From Macrosoma leucophasiata (lineage: Eukaryota > Arthropoda > Insecta > Lepidoptera > Hedylidae), in NCBI GenBank assembly GCA_036365455.1, contig JAWQUS010000023.1, forward strand, positions 6,820,001 to 6,884,000: a stretch of DNA of 64,000 nucleotides, read 5' to 3'. Below, one piece after another: positions 32,697-44,966 of this stretch. The position numbers were made by a program, and so were the translations under genes. Positions within the stretch are counted from its first letter, which is position 1, and every line of letters starts with the position of its first letter. The notes under the pieces were generated by a model. That model saw nothing but the letters and a program-made list of their open reading frames with translations, was not told the DNA's origin and searched no databases.

Positions 32697-33160
32697 AAAT
32701 AACCGCTTTTTACTAAATGCACATGTATATATACACGGTACATATACAACAACATTTTTTACAATTTTTGTCTGTCTGTCTGTTTGTTCCCGCTAATCTA
32801 GGGAACGGCTGGACCGATTTTGACGGGACTTTCACTGGCAGATAGCTGATGTAATAAGGAGTAACTTAGGCAATAATTCTTTAGAATTATTTATATAATC
32901 ATGTTTTAGTAATATCAATACAAATAAATTAAATTGGAGTCTCTGTTTATAATATAAAAATAACCGCTTTTTACTAAATGCATACGTATGTATACACGGT
33001 ACATATACTAAAACATTTTTTTTTACAATTTTTGTTTGTCTGTCTGTTTGTTCCCGCTAATCTCGGGAAAGGCTGAACCGGGGGCTTTGACGGGACTTTC
33101 ACTGGCAGATAGCTAGAGTAACTTAGGCCACTTTTATACTAGCTTCGTCCACGACTTCGT
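32697..33160. repeat. Two direct copies of a 260-bp repeat ending in a Helitron-like terminus
   Basis: aaaataaccgctttttacta begins at 32697 and again about 260 bases later (near 32957), each followed by tttttgtctgtctgtttgtt and cgggactttcactggcagat. The second copy runs into actagcttcgtcc, the complement of a CTAG Helitron-like end. Confidence 0.65.
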
Positions 33161-35110
33161 CCGGGTAGATACTGATCAATAATTTTGTTATATTCTCACA
33201 CTCAATCACTCAAGCCAGCGCATTCGATTTCGTAGGCGTAAGTAACGTTCATTTCGTTCCTTGTGATGTGAGTGACTGAAGAACGACACATACTGGAACG
33301 TTGATGCAACAAATAACAATGGTCATTCCTTGGAACGACGATATTTCGCGATAAGTCAGTGATCGCTCACGACTTCAAATCACTGTGATTTTTTCACAGT
33401 GAAGTTATTTATCACGCACCTCTACTAGGCACAAGGCAATGTTTCTATCGCCATTCCACCATATGTGTGACGCCTAATGGCGCATACGTCTTTTTAGAAT
33501 ACACTAACTTTCAAAGTAGAAATTATGAATGAAAAGTACAAAATTTCGAAAAATGGTTAACCACGGGCCCTAGTTTTGGATTTACTTTTGATTATTGTAA
33601 TAAAACACGTAGGTTAAAAATATGAAATGTTGTCAATTACTCTACCCGATGGGTAGTCATTGTTGCGCATTCTTTTACTACTAAGATACGTTAGTTGTAT
33701 ATACGTCTATCGATTAGTCGTCGATAGATTAGTTGTATACGTCTGTCTGTTGTGTATTGTATTTTTGTGTTATCGAATAAAAGCAGTCAGTCACCTTTGC
33801 TCTGGATATCACAAGTATTTCAACATCCAGTCATCTCATGTTATCTGATGTATCATTATACACATTAAACATCACAAGCCATAACCATCAAACAGGAAAT
33901 ATAAGGTAAAAACTAGGTGTTTGCACAACTCAAAATTGAATCGCTCGCTCACTTAGGTACATTGTTAGATTCTTAAAAACACCAAAGACTCAATATAAGA
34001 ATATTCGTGCAGATTTCATACAAGTTAGAATGAATTTCAAAAGGAAGTTGAATAGTAGAATAATAATAATTGTATCATGTACCTTCAATAGGTATATTTA
34101 GGTATGGCTTAGTGGCGTAGGATGCCTTCGCGGACCCCGTAGAAAAAATTGTTTGGAGGCCGTTTTTATGGGTCAATATTTTCTTACACTTACTGTGATA
34201 GACTTAGTTGGTACTCAAATGGGTTAACATGGGAGCCTTGTACCTAGCCCAGGGACCCCGTATAGTTGATACGGTAGATACGGCGGTAGCTACGCCCATG
34301 ATGTACCTATTTCAAAGAAAAAAGGCTTACTACAGTAGCTGTTGTGTTATTGCGAGAAATCCAATAAAATAAAACAATCACGTACCTACTTACCCGAAGT
34401 TCCATAGCTAAGATTACTTGTAAGTCAAACTACATAGAAACACAAAGGTACATGTTATATCAGTGGCAAATATACCTGTAGTGAGCGCTTAATAGTTTTA
34501 AACCATGAAAATTGAACGTGTTAGCTATTTCGATTCGGCGCCGAAACTAAGCAATACTTCTAAAAAGATGCTATCATGATAGGTATAAACTCGATTCTAA
34601 AAACTTCATTCCCATTTTCAAATTCATTAATTTGAGATAGCGAGAATAATTCAAAGATTAAGTTGAAGAGAACGAAGCCCGCCGGAAGGTAAATTTAGGA
34701 TAATCACTCTCCATCACATATTTACAGTATACCTAGATTACCTACTTACTTGAAATCAAAATGCTCATTTAATCCGACGATTACAGTCTTGGCCACGACG
34801 TCGTGACTCCTGTATGGAATAAAGAGATCACAAATAACTGTATGCCACGGTATTTGTAAAATAAATATAACTTATAAATAAATACAGGATTTAAATAATT
34901 TTTATACCTACGTTAGATTACACACCACAAAGGCGAGCCAAAACGTGCCATTAGTAATTAAAATAATAATTTTATTCCCAAAAATATATCGTCTTATTTG
35001 GTTGACACTTAAGTAGGTGGGTAATTTTAAAGAAAATCTCAAAACAAAATATGTACGTACTTAGGTACTTAGATTTCATTATCTTCATATTTTTGCAAAG
35101 TCACAAAATA
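33161..35110. other. Gene-free AT-rich region
   Basis: No supported exons. 33640-33850 has an LTR-like look (aataaaagc near its end) but no partner or target duplication was found. Confidence 0.4.
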
Positions 35111-35116
35111 GGTATT

Positions 35117-35589
35117 AAAGGAGATGTTGCAAAAATGTATGGACCTCCGGCCATGTTTTGTACACAATATCATTAAACAGGCAAATTCAATATAAAAACG
35201 TTTTTTACTGCATATTTTCACTTATTTAGCTTTGTTTGCAGTTACAAAACATTATTTGCAGTTAGAATTGCAACTCAAAACCAACATGGCGAATATGGCG
35301 GGCGATGTCATTTTGACATTTTCATTTTAAAATTGTATTTTGAATATAGTACATATAGAAAAAAGTAATATTTTCTAAATACTATCAAAATCGATTGATC
35401 CCAAGGGTCGTATGTATCGCCGCCATGTTTAACATAGTTGAAAAGGATAAAATCGTTTGAATTAAATGTAATTGTAACTCTTAATATATATTCTTGAATA
35501 AATTAATTGTATTTTTTTCAGATTCTTCTTTAATTTACCCATTTTTTGAGGACGTGTACGAACCAGCGCCGAGCTCGCAACATCTCCTT
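35117..35589. mobile_element. MITE family with AAGGAGATGTTGC ends, copy 1
   Basis: About 473 bp beginning aaaggagatgttgc and ending gcaacatctcctt. Two further copies lie at 51007-51488 and 51511-52023, sharing most of the body. No ORF. Confidence 0.8.
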
Positions 35590-36479
35590 GAATATGAAAG
35601 TGAATGAAGTTTTCTTATGGTACCTACATACTTTCATTTGATGTAGGTAGGTACTTATAGATTTTCACCATCTATTTTTCTAACAAATATTTAGGATTAA
35701 TCATTGTGAAACTGGCTGTTGGTTAGTCAGTGCCGCCATATTATACCGTTATAAATCGTAATTAATCTACGATACCCATCAAAGCTAGCATTTCTAAATC
35801 CTATAACATTAAATATTCACCCCCTTATTCATAAACGTATTTTCTAAAGTGTTTCTACTCTCTCTTTTGACTTTTTCTATCCTGCACATTTGAAAATGCA
35901 ACTGACGAAGACAAAGTATTCTATAGTTAAAACGTATCTAATATACGTTCATGAATGAGGGGGTTAATTTCTTTGTCGTTAAATTTCATTGATTTCAGTA
36001 CAACTCGGATAATTTACGGCCATTATCTATGCTTTGAAACCTACAATGCTGCAATATATTATGACAATATTAACAATGACGATATTTCAAGTCTTTATTT
36101 AAAAATGTGATAAATATTATGAACACTAGATGACGTTCTGGACAATTTTAAGTTGGTTGCAAATTAATTGCTTTACTATATTTTCTTGTGGCTGCAATAG
36201 CTGCAAGTGCTGCAACTGATATCTTACATTTCCTATTTAACCATCATTGTATCCATACATAATTTAATTAAAAATAGCACAACAGACAAACAATCAATTC
36301 ATTCAAATAATTATTAAATCATAGTCGATTTTCTTATCTACGAGTGTAATTCATTTTGATTACACATTACGTCTCAGCGAAATGAGACTAACCTATTCTA
36401 ATGCTTAAAACGTACAGGTGAGTCATTTCGCGGGTTATCTTACATGTATTAAAAATGTCTCTATGTCAAATTTCGTTTA

Positions 36480-36900
36480 TAGACGAGTCTATATTTAGAG
36501 CAAGTCCGCTAGATAGCAGTGTTGATCTGGATAGACTATCGGACGCCGCGCTGTCACTAGACCCTCCGTGGAGCAATACGCAATAGCGAACGTAAGCCGC
36601 ATCGAGGAGTTGCGGTGTTCGCGTTATTGTCGCCGAAATGACCCAAGTAGACTCGCGTTCAGAGTCCAGGAGTTGAGTGACTGTTTGTTGTCCTCCGGCC
36701 CTTCGCCACTAAACTTATATATCGCACTCACTCGCACTAATAAAACGCGTGTCGCGGTCGGGGGTGGGGTCCCCCGGTCTACCGCACTCAGTAGTAAGGA
36801 GCGTACGCATACGAGCCGCGTCTGTACCCTCTGCGAACAAGGCACGCCAGTCAGTTCATCTGTGCAACAAACTACTGTCTATGTGTAACATCGACAAATC
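36480..36900. promoter_or_regulatory. GC-rich, promoter-like island of unknown gene
   Basis: Its GC content stands out from AT-rich surroundings. On the - strand TATATAAG (36725-36718) would place a start near 36693; on the + strand ttatatatcg sits in the same place. No coding exon matching either direction was recognised within several kilobases, so it may be a distal first exon, a promoter of a non-coding RNA or an LTR remnant. Confidence 0.35.
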
Positions 36901-39071
36901 TATCATTTCCATCGCGAACTCATTGTAAACATGCATTCTAACTTGATAGATTTGACGATCAAAAAAACATTACCTTTCTATAAAACTACCATGCAAGTGC
37001 GAAGGAAAGGTATACCATTGAAAATACATTTTTTTTTCATCTCACAGTTTATTTCAATATATAAATATGTTTTTATTCATCGACAAGCATTCAACATTCA
37101 GGTAGACTTTAACTACAATATGTATAGCACCTAAGAAATGCCACTTTAATGCAACATCAAATGGTATTTTTGAGTTGTGTCATGTAAATCTTTATTATAG
37201 GTATGAACAAAAAAGTGCTTGCCAGGTAAAATGAGAAATAAAAAGTGACACCTCTAACAGGATAAATAATAACAGTCTCAAACTACCAACAACAGAAATT
37301 AAACAGATAATTACACTTACTGATACAAGTGGGAAAAAAGAACAAGAAAGATAATTTGTCTGATAAACCAACCCCATACAAATATTACTTGTACTTTTAA
37401 GATAAAAACATAGCAAAATGCAAATAATCACAATCATTGTTTCTCAAACAATATCATACACGCAATTCTACTGGAGATATACTTAATGAACTAATGAATA
37501 AAACTACTTAATCTTGGTAGGACAATATCAGAACACAACATTAATATTTTGCAATACACGCACGAGGTTTAATAATTATATAAAATAAAAATGCAAATTT
37601 ACAGGTAAATAAAAAAAAATATGCTAAGTTTGAGAAACAGTGTCTTATCATAAGCGTAACAAAGATTTCAGCCAGTATTGAGAGTCCGTAGCTTTTATTT
37701 GTATTGTAACAATACAATTGTTACATCAAAAAAGGATTACAATATGTAAAAGTATAATAAATTATACACAATAATGTATAATTGCTTTGATTTTTTGCAA
37801 GTATGGAGCTACGAAATTCGACAAAAGATTAGAACTTTCGACTAGCTCTATCAGCAACAAATGTACGAGGTGTATATTATATTTATATGGTCCATTTCAT
37901 TACTTTAAGCATCGGCAATAAGCGGCAAAATCGCTTGCATCATTGATCATGGTTCGACGAATACATTAGAATGTCTTGATTTTGAAAAAATATCGATATG
38001 TTCGTATAAATTCGTTTGAGATGCATGCTAATTATACATTCTTGAGATGAAGATTCAGCTCAATGGGAAGATACGTTAAAGACATTAAATATCTTTTTCA
38101 GGCAAACTCTTAAGCAATCGTTTTTTGCAACATTCATGGAACTAGACACTGATTAACGATGCTTTATCAGTGTATCCACGATACGAGAATTTGTAAGTTA
38201 GAAAACTGCTGAGATTATGCTGACTCCCGATTTCCAGTTCATAATTTTCGCTAATGCAAAAAAAAACCTTCATGCAAGCGCAGTAGGTTTAAATACAGCA
38301 CTCGTACCGTGAAAACACATTATGATATTGGTGGTCCTTGAACTAGATATGAAACACCCTCGAGAATTATATCTGTGGTGTTAAGGTACCATAGATAATT
38401 TCTCAATTGTCCGATTCGCAATAGGGCGGTTTCTTTTTACCTCTCTAGGAGTCCTTAAAAGGAATAGCGATCAATTATTGGAACCTCGATCAAGCAACAC
38501 GTAATTGTTAGTCTATTATATCTACTTATTATATTTTGGTGTCCATAAAAATGAACTAGATCAAAGATCACTGTACAGATATGGGCATTCTATACAGGCA
38601 ATATCTGCTGAGGGCCGCTGGCTGCAGAAGTTAAAGATATTTAAACGAAAACGGACATCTCCCGGTGAGCTTCAATAGATCAAAAACCACAGTACATAAT
38701 GCCTAGTGCGAGTTCTGTCTCCGATTCGAATGACTTCACCATCAAGTCAATCGAGATGACAAACACGTTTTCATTGTAACTGCCGAAATTTGTAACCACT
38801 CGCTCAAATTTTAGAAATATTCAATCATATACGCATACATTCTCACTGATTACTAGTCGATAGTTCATCTCACAAAATATGTAGTAGCAAATTTTCTAGG
38901 CTACGAAATTACAAAACTTACAAATTACCAAAGAAAACAATTTATCGATGAACAATTTCGAATTTTGCAATCGTCACTAGATGGCGCTGCTTCGATTCCA
39001 TACAAATTGTAGTTAACAAACGCGTTCGAACACGTAGAAAAACTCGCACTCGACACTAAACCTATGGGCAT
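36901..39071 (-). other. Region downstream of the Pabp2 stop, possibly long 3' UTR
   Basis: AT-rich and without phased exons. The nearest AATAAA on the complement that I could find is near 37693-37698, so the Pabp2 3' UTR may reach about 1.4 kb. Confidence 0.4.
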
Positions 39072-42000
39072 TCAATACGGGTAGTACCTGCCGCGGCGCG
39101 AAGGCCGGTAGCCGGAGAAGTAGGGCGAGTAGCCGCCGCGGAACGAGCGGCCGCGCCCACGCATCGATCGCGGCGGCCGGTTTGTCGACGAGAGGCCTGG
39201 TTTGTTCGTGCGCTTCGGCATCACCTGTAGGTTGGATTTTTAAGTGCATTGAAGAGAGCTGTTGATATTTTTTAAAATATCGAATTTTCAATATATCGAT
39301 ATTTTAAAAAATATATCAATGTCGGAGTTGGAATAAAAAAATATTATGTGATTACTATATAACCTTATATATTATAGCATACCTTGATTTGTCTACCCCT
39401 AAATAATGATTCATCCATGGCCATTGCTGTTTGTACACTGTCTTTGTCACCAAACTCTATGTAGGCGAAGCCTTTTGGGTGGCCGTCGAATTTATTGCAT
39501 AATATTGTAACCCTGTAATATAAAAAAAATAAGTGTTATCAACCTTTAAAATTGTTGCTGAAAATTAGGGAGTCATCCATAACGGTGTACCGGCGATACC
39601 TCATGTAGGTATTTGCTTTTAGATATATCAGAATCGGTTATATGAATTTGGCAAAGGCTTCCACTCTCCAACAATTTTTTTTTATAGATACCTTTCAATT
39701 TATTTCTGACTAGCTGTCCCCGCAAACTTCGTATTGCCTCACAATGAAATAATGTGTCAAAGGTTTGATGTATACGGACTATTTAAAACTGCGATATTGA
39801 TTTGAATCGAATGAAGTAAAGGGCAATTTCGTTTTAAATGAAGTACTTGTGATGAATAACATATTTATTTCTATAAGGATTAATAATATCATGTTTTTAT
39901 AAACACCTTCGTAAATACTGCGTTATTTTGGAACAATTTTGGTTAGTATAAAAAACCTTATAGTGAGCTAACGTTAAAAGATAGACATATGCTGTCGCGG
40001 ATTTTTTTTTAGAACTTTTGAAGGGAAAAAACCTGTTGTACATTATTTTTATGAAACTTTTACCGTTTACGCAGCGCACGCAGTGGAAGCTCTCAATAAG
40101 AAAAAAAATCCCCCGATTTTGAAACATTCTTCTTTAGTGCTCCGCTCCTATTAGTCTTAGCGTGATGATATATAGCCTAAAGCCTTCCTCGATAAATGGA
40201 CTGTCTAACACTGAAAGAATTTTTCAAATTGGACCAGTAGTTTCTGAGATTAGCGCGTTCAAACAAACACACAAACAAACAAACTCTTCAGCTTTATAAT
40301 ATTAGTATAGATTCGGTGGACAGCAAGGACGGGGCCTTGCTTGACGTTTATACCACATTCCGATATTTCCAATTTTTATTTGCACCTACCTACTTAGACC
40401 CCGATCGAGTTTCAAAAGGCAGTAGCAAAAATAATAACGTTGGATGGTCAGCAGCGTCGCGCGATAAAACTACTACGACTGCGATCGCCATCCACCTGCC
40501 AAGCGTGACGATTATGGCACGCTCTCCCCTAATGACGCACAACAATGTTGTGGGCGATTTTGGAGAAGGCTTTGTCCTGCAGTGGACATCTTTCGGCTGG
40601 ATTGATGAGGTAGTAAAAGTTGTGTCTGGTAAATAACAATAGACTGACATGTCGATATAGAAATAAAATTACCAAACACAACTTCAGAGCTTATATTTTT
40701 ATTGAACATCAACATAAAAATGATGCTTGTTTAATCTTTTACTGTAAAGAGGTAATATAGAAAGAGAGCTGTAAGTAAGAGCTGTGTAGAATAAAATCCC
40801 ACCTATTAATGGATCCACAGCCATGGAAGTGCTGTTCCAGTTCCTCTGCAGTGGCTCCATAATCAACATTACCAACATACACTGATCTATTGTCAGCTTC
40901 TATCTTCTCTTCAATGGACATGTTCAATGGACTTGCTGTCAACATAAAAAAATCAAATTAAAAATTTTACTACATATATGCAACTAATTGTAACATTCAA
41001 CAAATAAACTACGGAGGCCATATAGCTCCTTTTATAATGCTGGCAACTCTGTCATTGAGAGGCCAAGCTTATTATGACACCGACCTTTAAATGCATGCTG
41101 CTAACTTTATATTAGGGATGTTATGGATATAACATTTTGGATATGGATATATGAAAATTATTATACCAGTTTTGGTTATGAACAGTCTTGGTTATAGATA
41201 CCTATGAGATTTCGAAAGGCATGGTTAAATAATTATATTTCTCATTTATTTGCAACAAAAATTTAGTTATTTTAGCCACATTTTTTGATTGAATAATGTT
41301 TAAACAAAACCAAACTCTGCACGCATTTTATGCGTACGCAAGTAAATGTAATACCACAAGAGCAGGTTGGTATTTCGTCTGTTTAAAAAACTATGCTGAT
41401 ATCTTCTTCTTATATCGATAATCTTCAGATTCAGTTACAGAAAAATAAATATTTACCATATTCACAGAGCTCTTCCATAACATCCATACTTTATATGGAG
41501 AGAACATAAATATTCTACTGATATTATTTATAACAGACATATTTTACAATATGATCTATTGTAATGAATGCAAGTAAGCATTTAACATCAAATACATTAA
41601 ATGTATTTTTAAAAAGCACATTTATATGGCTGATACGACTAAGATTTAGGAATATAAAACAACCATATTTAAAGAAACCTTTGGCATGCTCTGTAACAAA
41701 ATTGCCTGCTTAATTTTATTATATTATTAAATTAATCAATCAAATCAACAACCAATATTCAATTTTAGGTTAGACTCTGTATGAAAATTATAAAATAAAA
41801 AAAAGAGTATTTTTTATTTCTTTAACTCTCATGTTTCATTAAACAAGGTACTGATCTGTGCGGTGGCTAATCAATCTGCTGCGTGAAAACAACCACTTAA
41901 ATTTCACCATGTATGCATGCCACAAGATACATAATGACTTTATCAAACAATGCTGAAATTTCACTATTAAATAAAAATAATATTATTTAATAAATAAGTG

Positions 42001-43258
42001 TTAATACACCCAGCTGCTGCATTAGTGTGAAATACAGTGTGTTAAAATAAAGATTTTATTTTTGTGAACTTAATCTTTTTTTATTTTCTATTGGCAGATA
42101 ATTTTTATTAGTGAAAAATAATGATGACATGATCCTATCTCTTTGTTTTACAAACAAAGCCAGAGAAAATAAAGTTGACCCAGTTTATATTTTTATATTA
42201 GTCAGTACTGGGATACAACCTAGATAACATAGATAATCTTGAAACAGGCCCATTTGAAAATAAAGCATTTGATTTTAAATTATAACTTTGAGGCAGCCAA
42301 GGGTCATCAATATAAAATTCTAGAAAGTATGGTTGCAGTTCCTAAATGTAATAAGCATGTCTTACATTGTGGATACATTGAATGTCAACCACTTGCCTGA
42401 CTGACAGTCAAAATTCAATTACACTTCCACAGATTAAGTACTAGAATGGGTGAGAAAAAAAAATTGTTATGAGAAATATTTTTCAAAAATGCTAGATTAA
42501 TGTTTGGCAGTATAATTATGTAGAATTAGTGAGCAATCCACAATGTAATAATAATTATAAAGAGCAATCACTTAGTCCCGGTGGGCTACCCAGGCTCATC
42601 TGCTTGTCAACCTCAGTCTGCATCTGTTTTAACTTCTCTGCTTCCTCCTCCATTTCCTGGACACGTGCTTTGATTGCGGCTAGATCTGGTACCTCAGTAC
42701 CCGAGGCTTCATCACCCTGATAAAAGGCATTCTAAATTAACAATAAGGTGATAGATAATGTTTACCCAGTAAACTGTGATGGAGCAGACTATTTTTTTAC
42801 AACTACTTAGTACAATATTCTAGATGCCACAGACCAATAGCTGCATAACATAATCTTTAATAAATTCGCGCCGAAATATACACAGAGAAGTATAACCATG
42901 AAAAAGAAAATGAGTACAGACATGATGAAAATGAATAATAATATAGGTACCCATGTTTAAAAATAATAAAACTAGCACTCTTTTAGTGATGATAAAAATC
43001 ACAACCGTAAAAAGTCTGAAATTTGAGTAGGTACCTAAGAACTTGTTAGGTATTCATTGACAAAATCTATGCTCAGGAAGTGTAATATAAAACTATGTTT
43101 AAATGATGACAATAATAACAGAGACTTTATTTCAACGTCTTGAAAAGTTAATATAGCATACTTACGCCCAAATTGTTGTCGGTCATGCTTAGTGAACCGT
43201 TGGTTCCGTCCAAGTGATTGTTGTCAATCGAGTCTAAATAATCATCATTATCTGCCAT
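39072..43258 (-). CDS. Pabp2: Nuclear poly(A)-binding protein (PABPN1/Pabp2)
   Basis: Five exons on the complement, all in phase: 43258-43166, 42716-42572, 40935-40803, 39512-39383, 39224-39072 (TGA). The product is 217 aa. The N-terminus is acidic ([10 protein letters not shown]) without a polyalanine tract. Residues ~40-75 form the conserved coiled coil ([19 protein letters not shown]). A single RRM spans ~93-170 with RNP2 VYVGNV and RNP1 KGFAYIEF. The C-terminal ~50 residues are Arg/Gly/Tyr-rich, the methylated nuclear-import and self-association region. The protein coats poly(A) in the nucleus, stimulates poly(A) polymerase and controls tail length. The length fits the family (fly 224 aa). 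The divergent neighbour Sgf29 starts 1.7 kb away. Intron 3 contains a Helitron-like element. Confidence 0.97.
39710..40311 (-). mobile_element. Helitron-like element in Pabp2 intron 3
   Basis: Read on the complement it begins TCTATACTAATATTATAAAG and ends with a GC-rich gcggggacag followed by CTAG, with A before and T after, the Helitron A^T target. It is non-autonomous. A diverged 3' end of the same type is at about 16197-16250. Confidence 0.7.
40316..40415. mobile_element. hAT MITE remnant
   Basis: Contains ccttgcttgacgtttatacc, acattccgatatttcca and agaccccgatcgagt, which align with the right half of the MITE at 2084-2317. Confidence 0.6.
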
Positions 43259-44966
43259 ATCAACTCTCACTCCTTATCATGAATTATTCCGTAAGCAGCC
43301 AAAATAAACACTACACAATAAACACCTGAAATTATTACATACACTGGTCACTATACATAAAATTCTACAAAATATTGTCAAGATTAAGATGAAGTGAAGA
43401 AGCTTCCTGACGTACCGGTAACCAATCAGATAGAAAAGCTATGACCTACTTTTGAAATATATGTCTCACTATTTTCCTTGGTACGTAGTAGTTCACAATC
43501 ACACAAATAATTACACAAATTTCATAACATTCCTGTAATAATTACGGATTAAACTCTATCAAAATATCTATACGCCAAACACTGGTGACACAAAATCGCA
43601 GACTAATAATAATAAACACAGACCAATAATAAAAAAATAAAAAATGACCTACAGAGATACAGTACAGAGACCACAGACCAATAACCTAGACTGCTCAACG
43701 CCTTAAAAGAGTTTTGGCGGGAACGCGGAAAAGATCTGTGTCGCTGCGTGATATTATTTTCAAAATTAGTGTATTGTCGTTTTTTTAAGTGTAAAAATGG
43801 TAGGATTTTTATCATATAGCATTCGATAACGTTCGCGGGTGTAGGATAGTCATAATATGAAGTGAAAAGTGATTTTTCGTGTTACCTCCAAAACTTCTTA
43901 AAAACTCCTAGTAAAGTCCCCATCACATTACTGGAGCCATCTCATCATAGTCCAGAAGTCCAGATGGAAATCATCGTCGTGGATTCAATCATCGTCATCT
44001 TCCATATTAATATAAGAAATAAAGAATATAAAACTACTGAAGATTGGCTGTTACGGACTTGATTCCGTGGCCGTAAAACGATTAAAAAAAAAACTTTATG
44101 AAAAAAAATGCCTAATTTGCAATTTTGCACATGACATAAAACAATACTTAAAAATAAATAGAATTACAATAATATTTACATCATTTACATTCTATTAGAT
44201 AACTCTTCACCTTCAGAGATGATTTTATGTGCTTGTGCAGGTCCTGATTTAATGGAATGACATTCGGAGCGGTATACAAGACTGTTGTTTTTGTGAGTTC
44301 CTTAAAAATATTCTTACTATAAGCAACAACTCCACTTGCTGACTACCTTTATTTTACGAGTTTTAGTTAATATTTACTGCGGTGCAATAGTTTGTTAACT
44401 TTTATTTCAAAATTATATTGACATAGATTACTCATCAGATCACTGCTCTTGATGCTGTACCATAAGATAACATCCCTTAAATTATGGCCTAAATTATTGA
44501 TATGGTTATTGTGTAACGTGCCTCTTTAAGCACCTGAATAAGGCAGAATTACCCAATGAATAGGGTAGTAGCCATTGTGATAAGAAGCAAACAATTGTGT
44601 TATGCGATTAAGGTCCCTGCTTGATAACCTGTAATTTTCAACAACTGTATCTCAGGAGTGACATAGTATCTATCTACAGTGAAACATCTGGTTTTTAATA
44701 TGGATGTTTTTAGGCTATAGAATTCATTTACCTTCTATGTAAATACATTGGTTTGAATGTAGTATGTGACATAATAATAAAGATATTTATGCTCTGCCAA
44801 TGGGATAGGAACGCAGCCCTCCCTTGAAGCCCTTTCAAAAAAAAGTTTATTACAATGATCATCCTTATCATAATATCTAGCGACTACTTATAATTTCAGG
44901 CCTTTGTGTGTATTAGCTGGGTTCACGTTATATACTTAAGTTGGAAACTATCTGAGTCTGCATAAA
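43259..44966. promoter_or_regulatory. Divergent intergenic region between Pabp2 and Sgf29
   Basis: About 1.7 kb lies between the two start codons. The GC-richest part (about 43690-43840) contains TTTTGGCGGGAA at 43712-43723, a consensus E2F/DP site. The 5' UTRs of both genes must start in this interval. No TATA box was seen in a fitting place. Confidence 0.55.
43712..43723 (+). promoter_or_regulatory. Candidate E2F/DP binding site
   Basis: TTTTGGCGGGAA fits the classical E2F core TTTSGCGS with full flanks. Position in the divergent promoter supports function, but this is a motif match only. Confidence 0.5.

Noticed and set aside
33640..33850. Possible solo LTR with AATAAA near its end
   Set aside because: No second LTR, primer site or target duplication was found, so it is not called.
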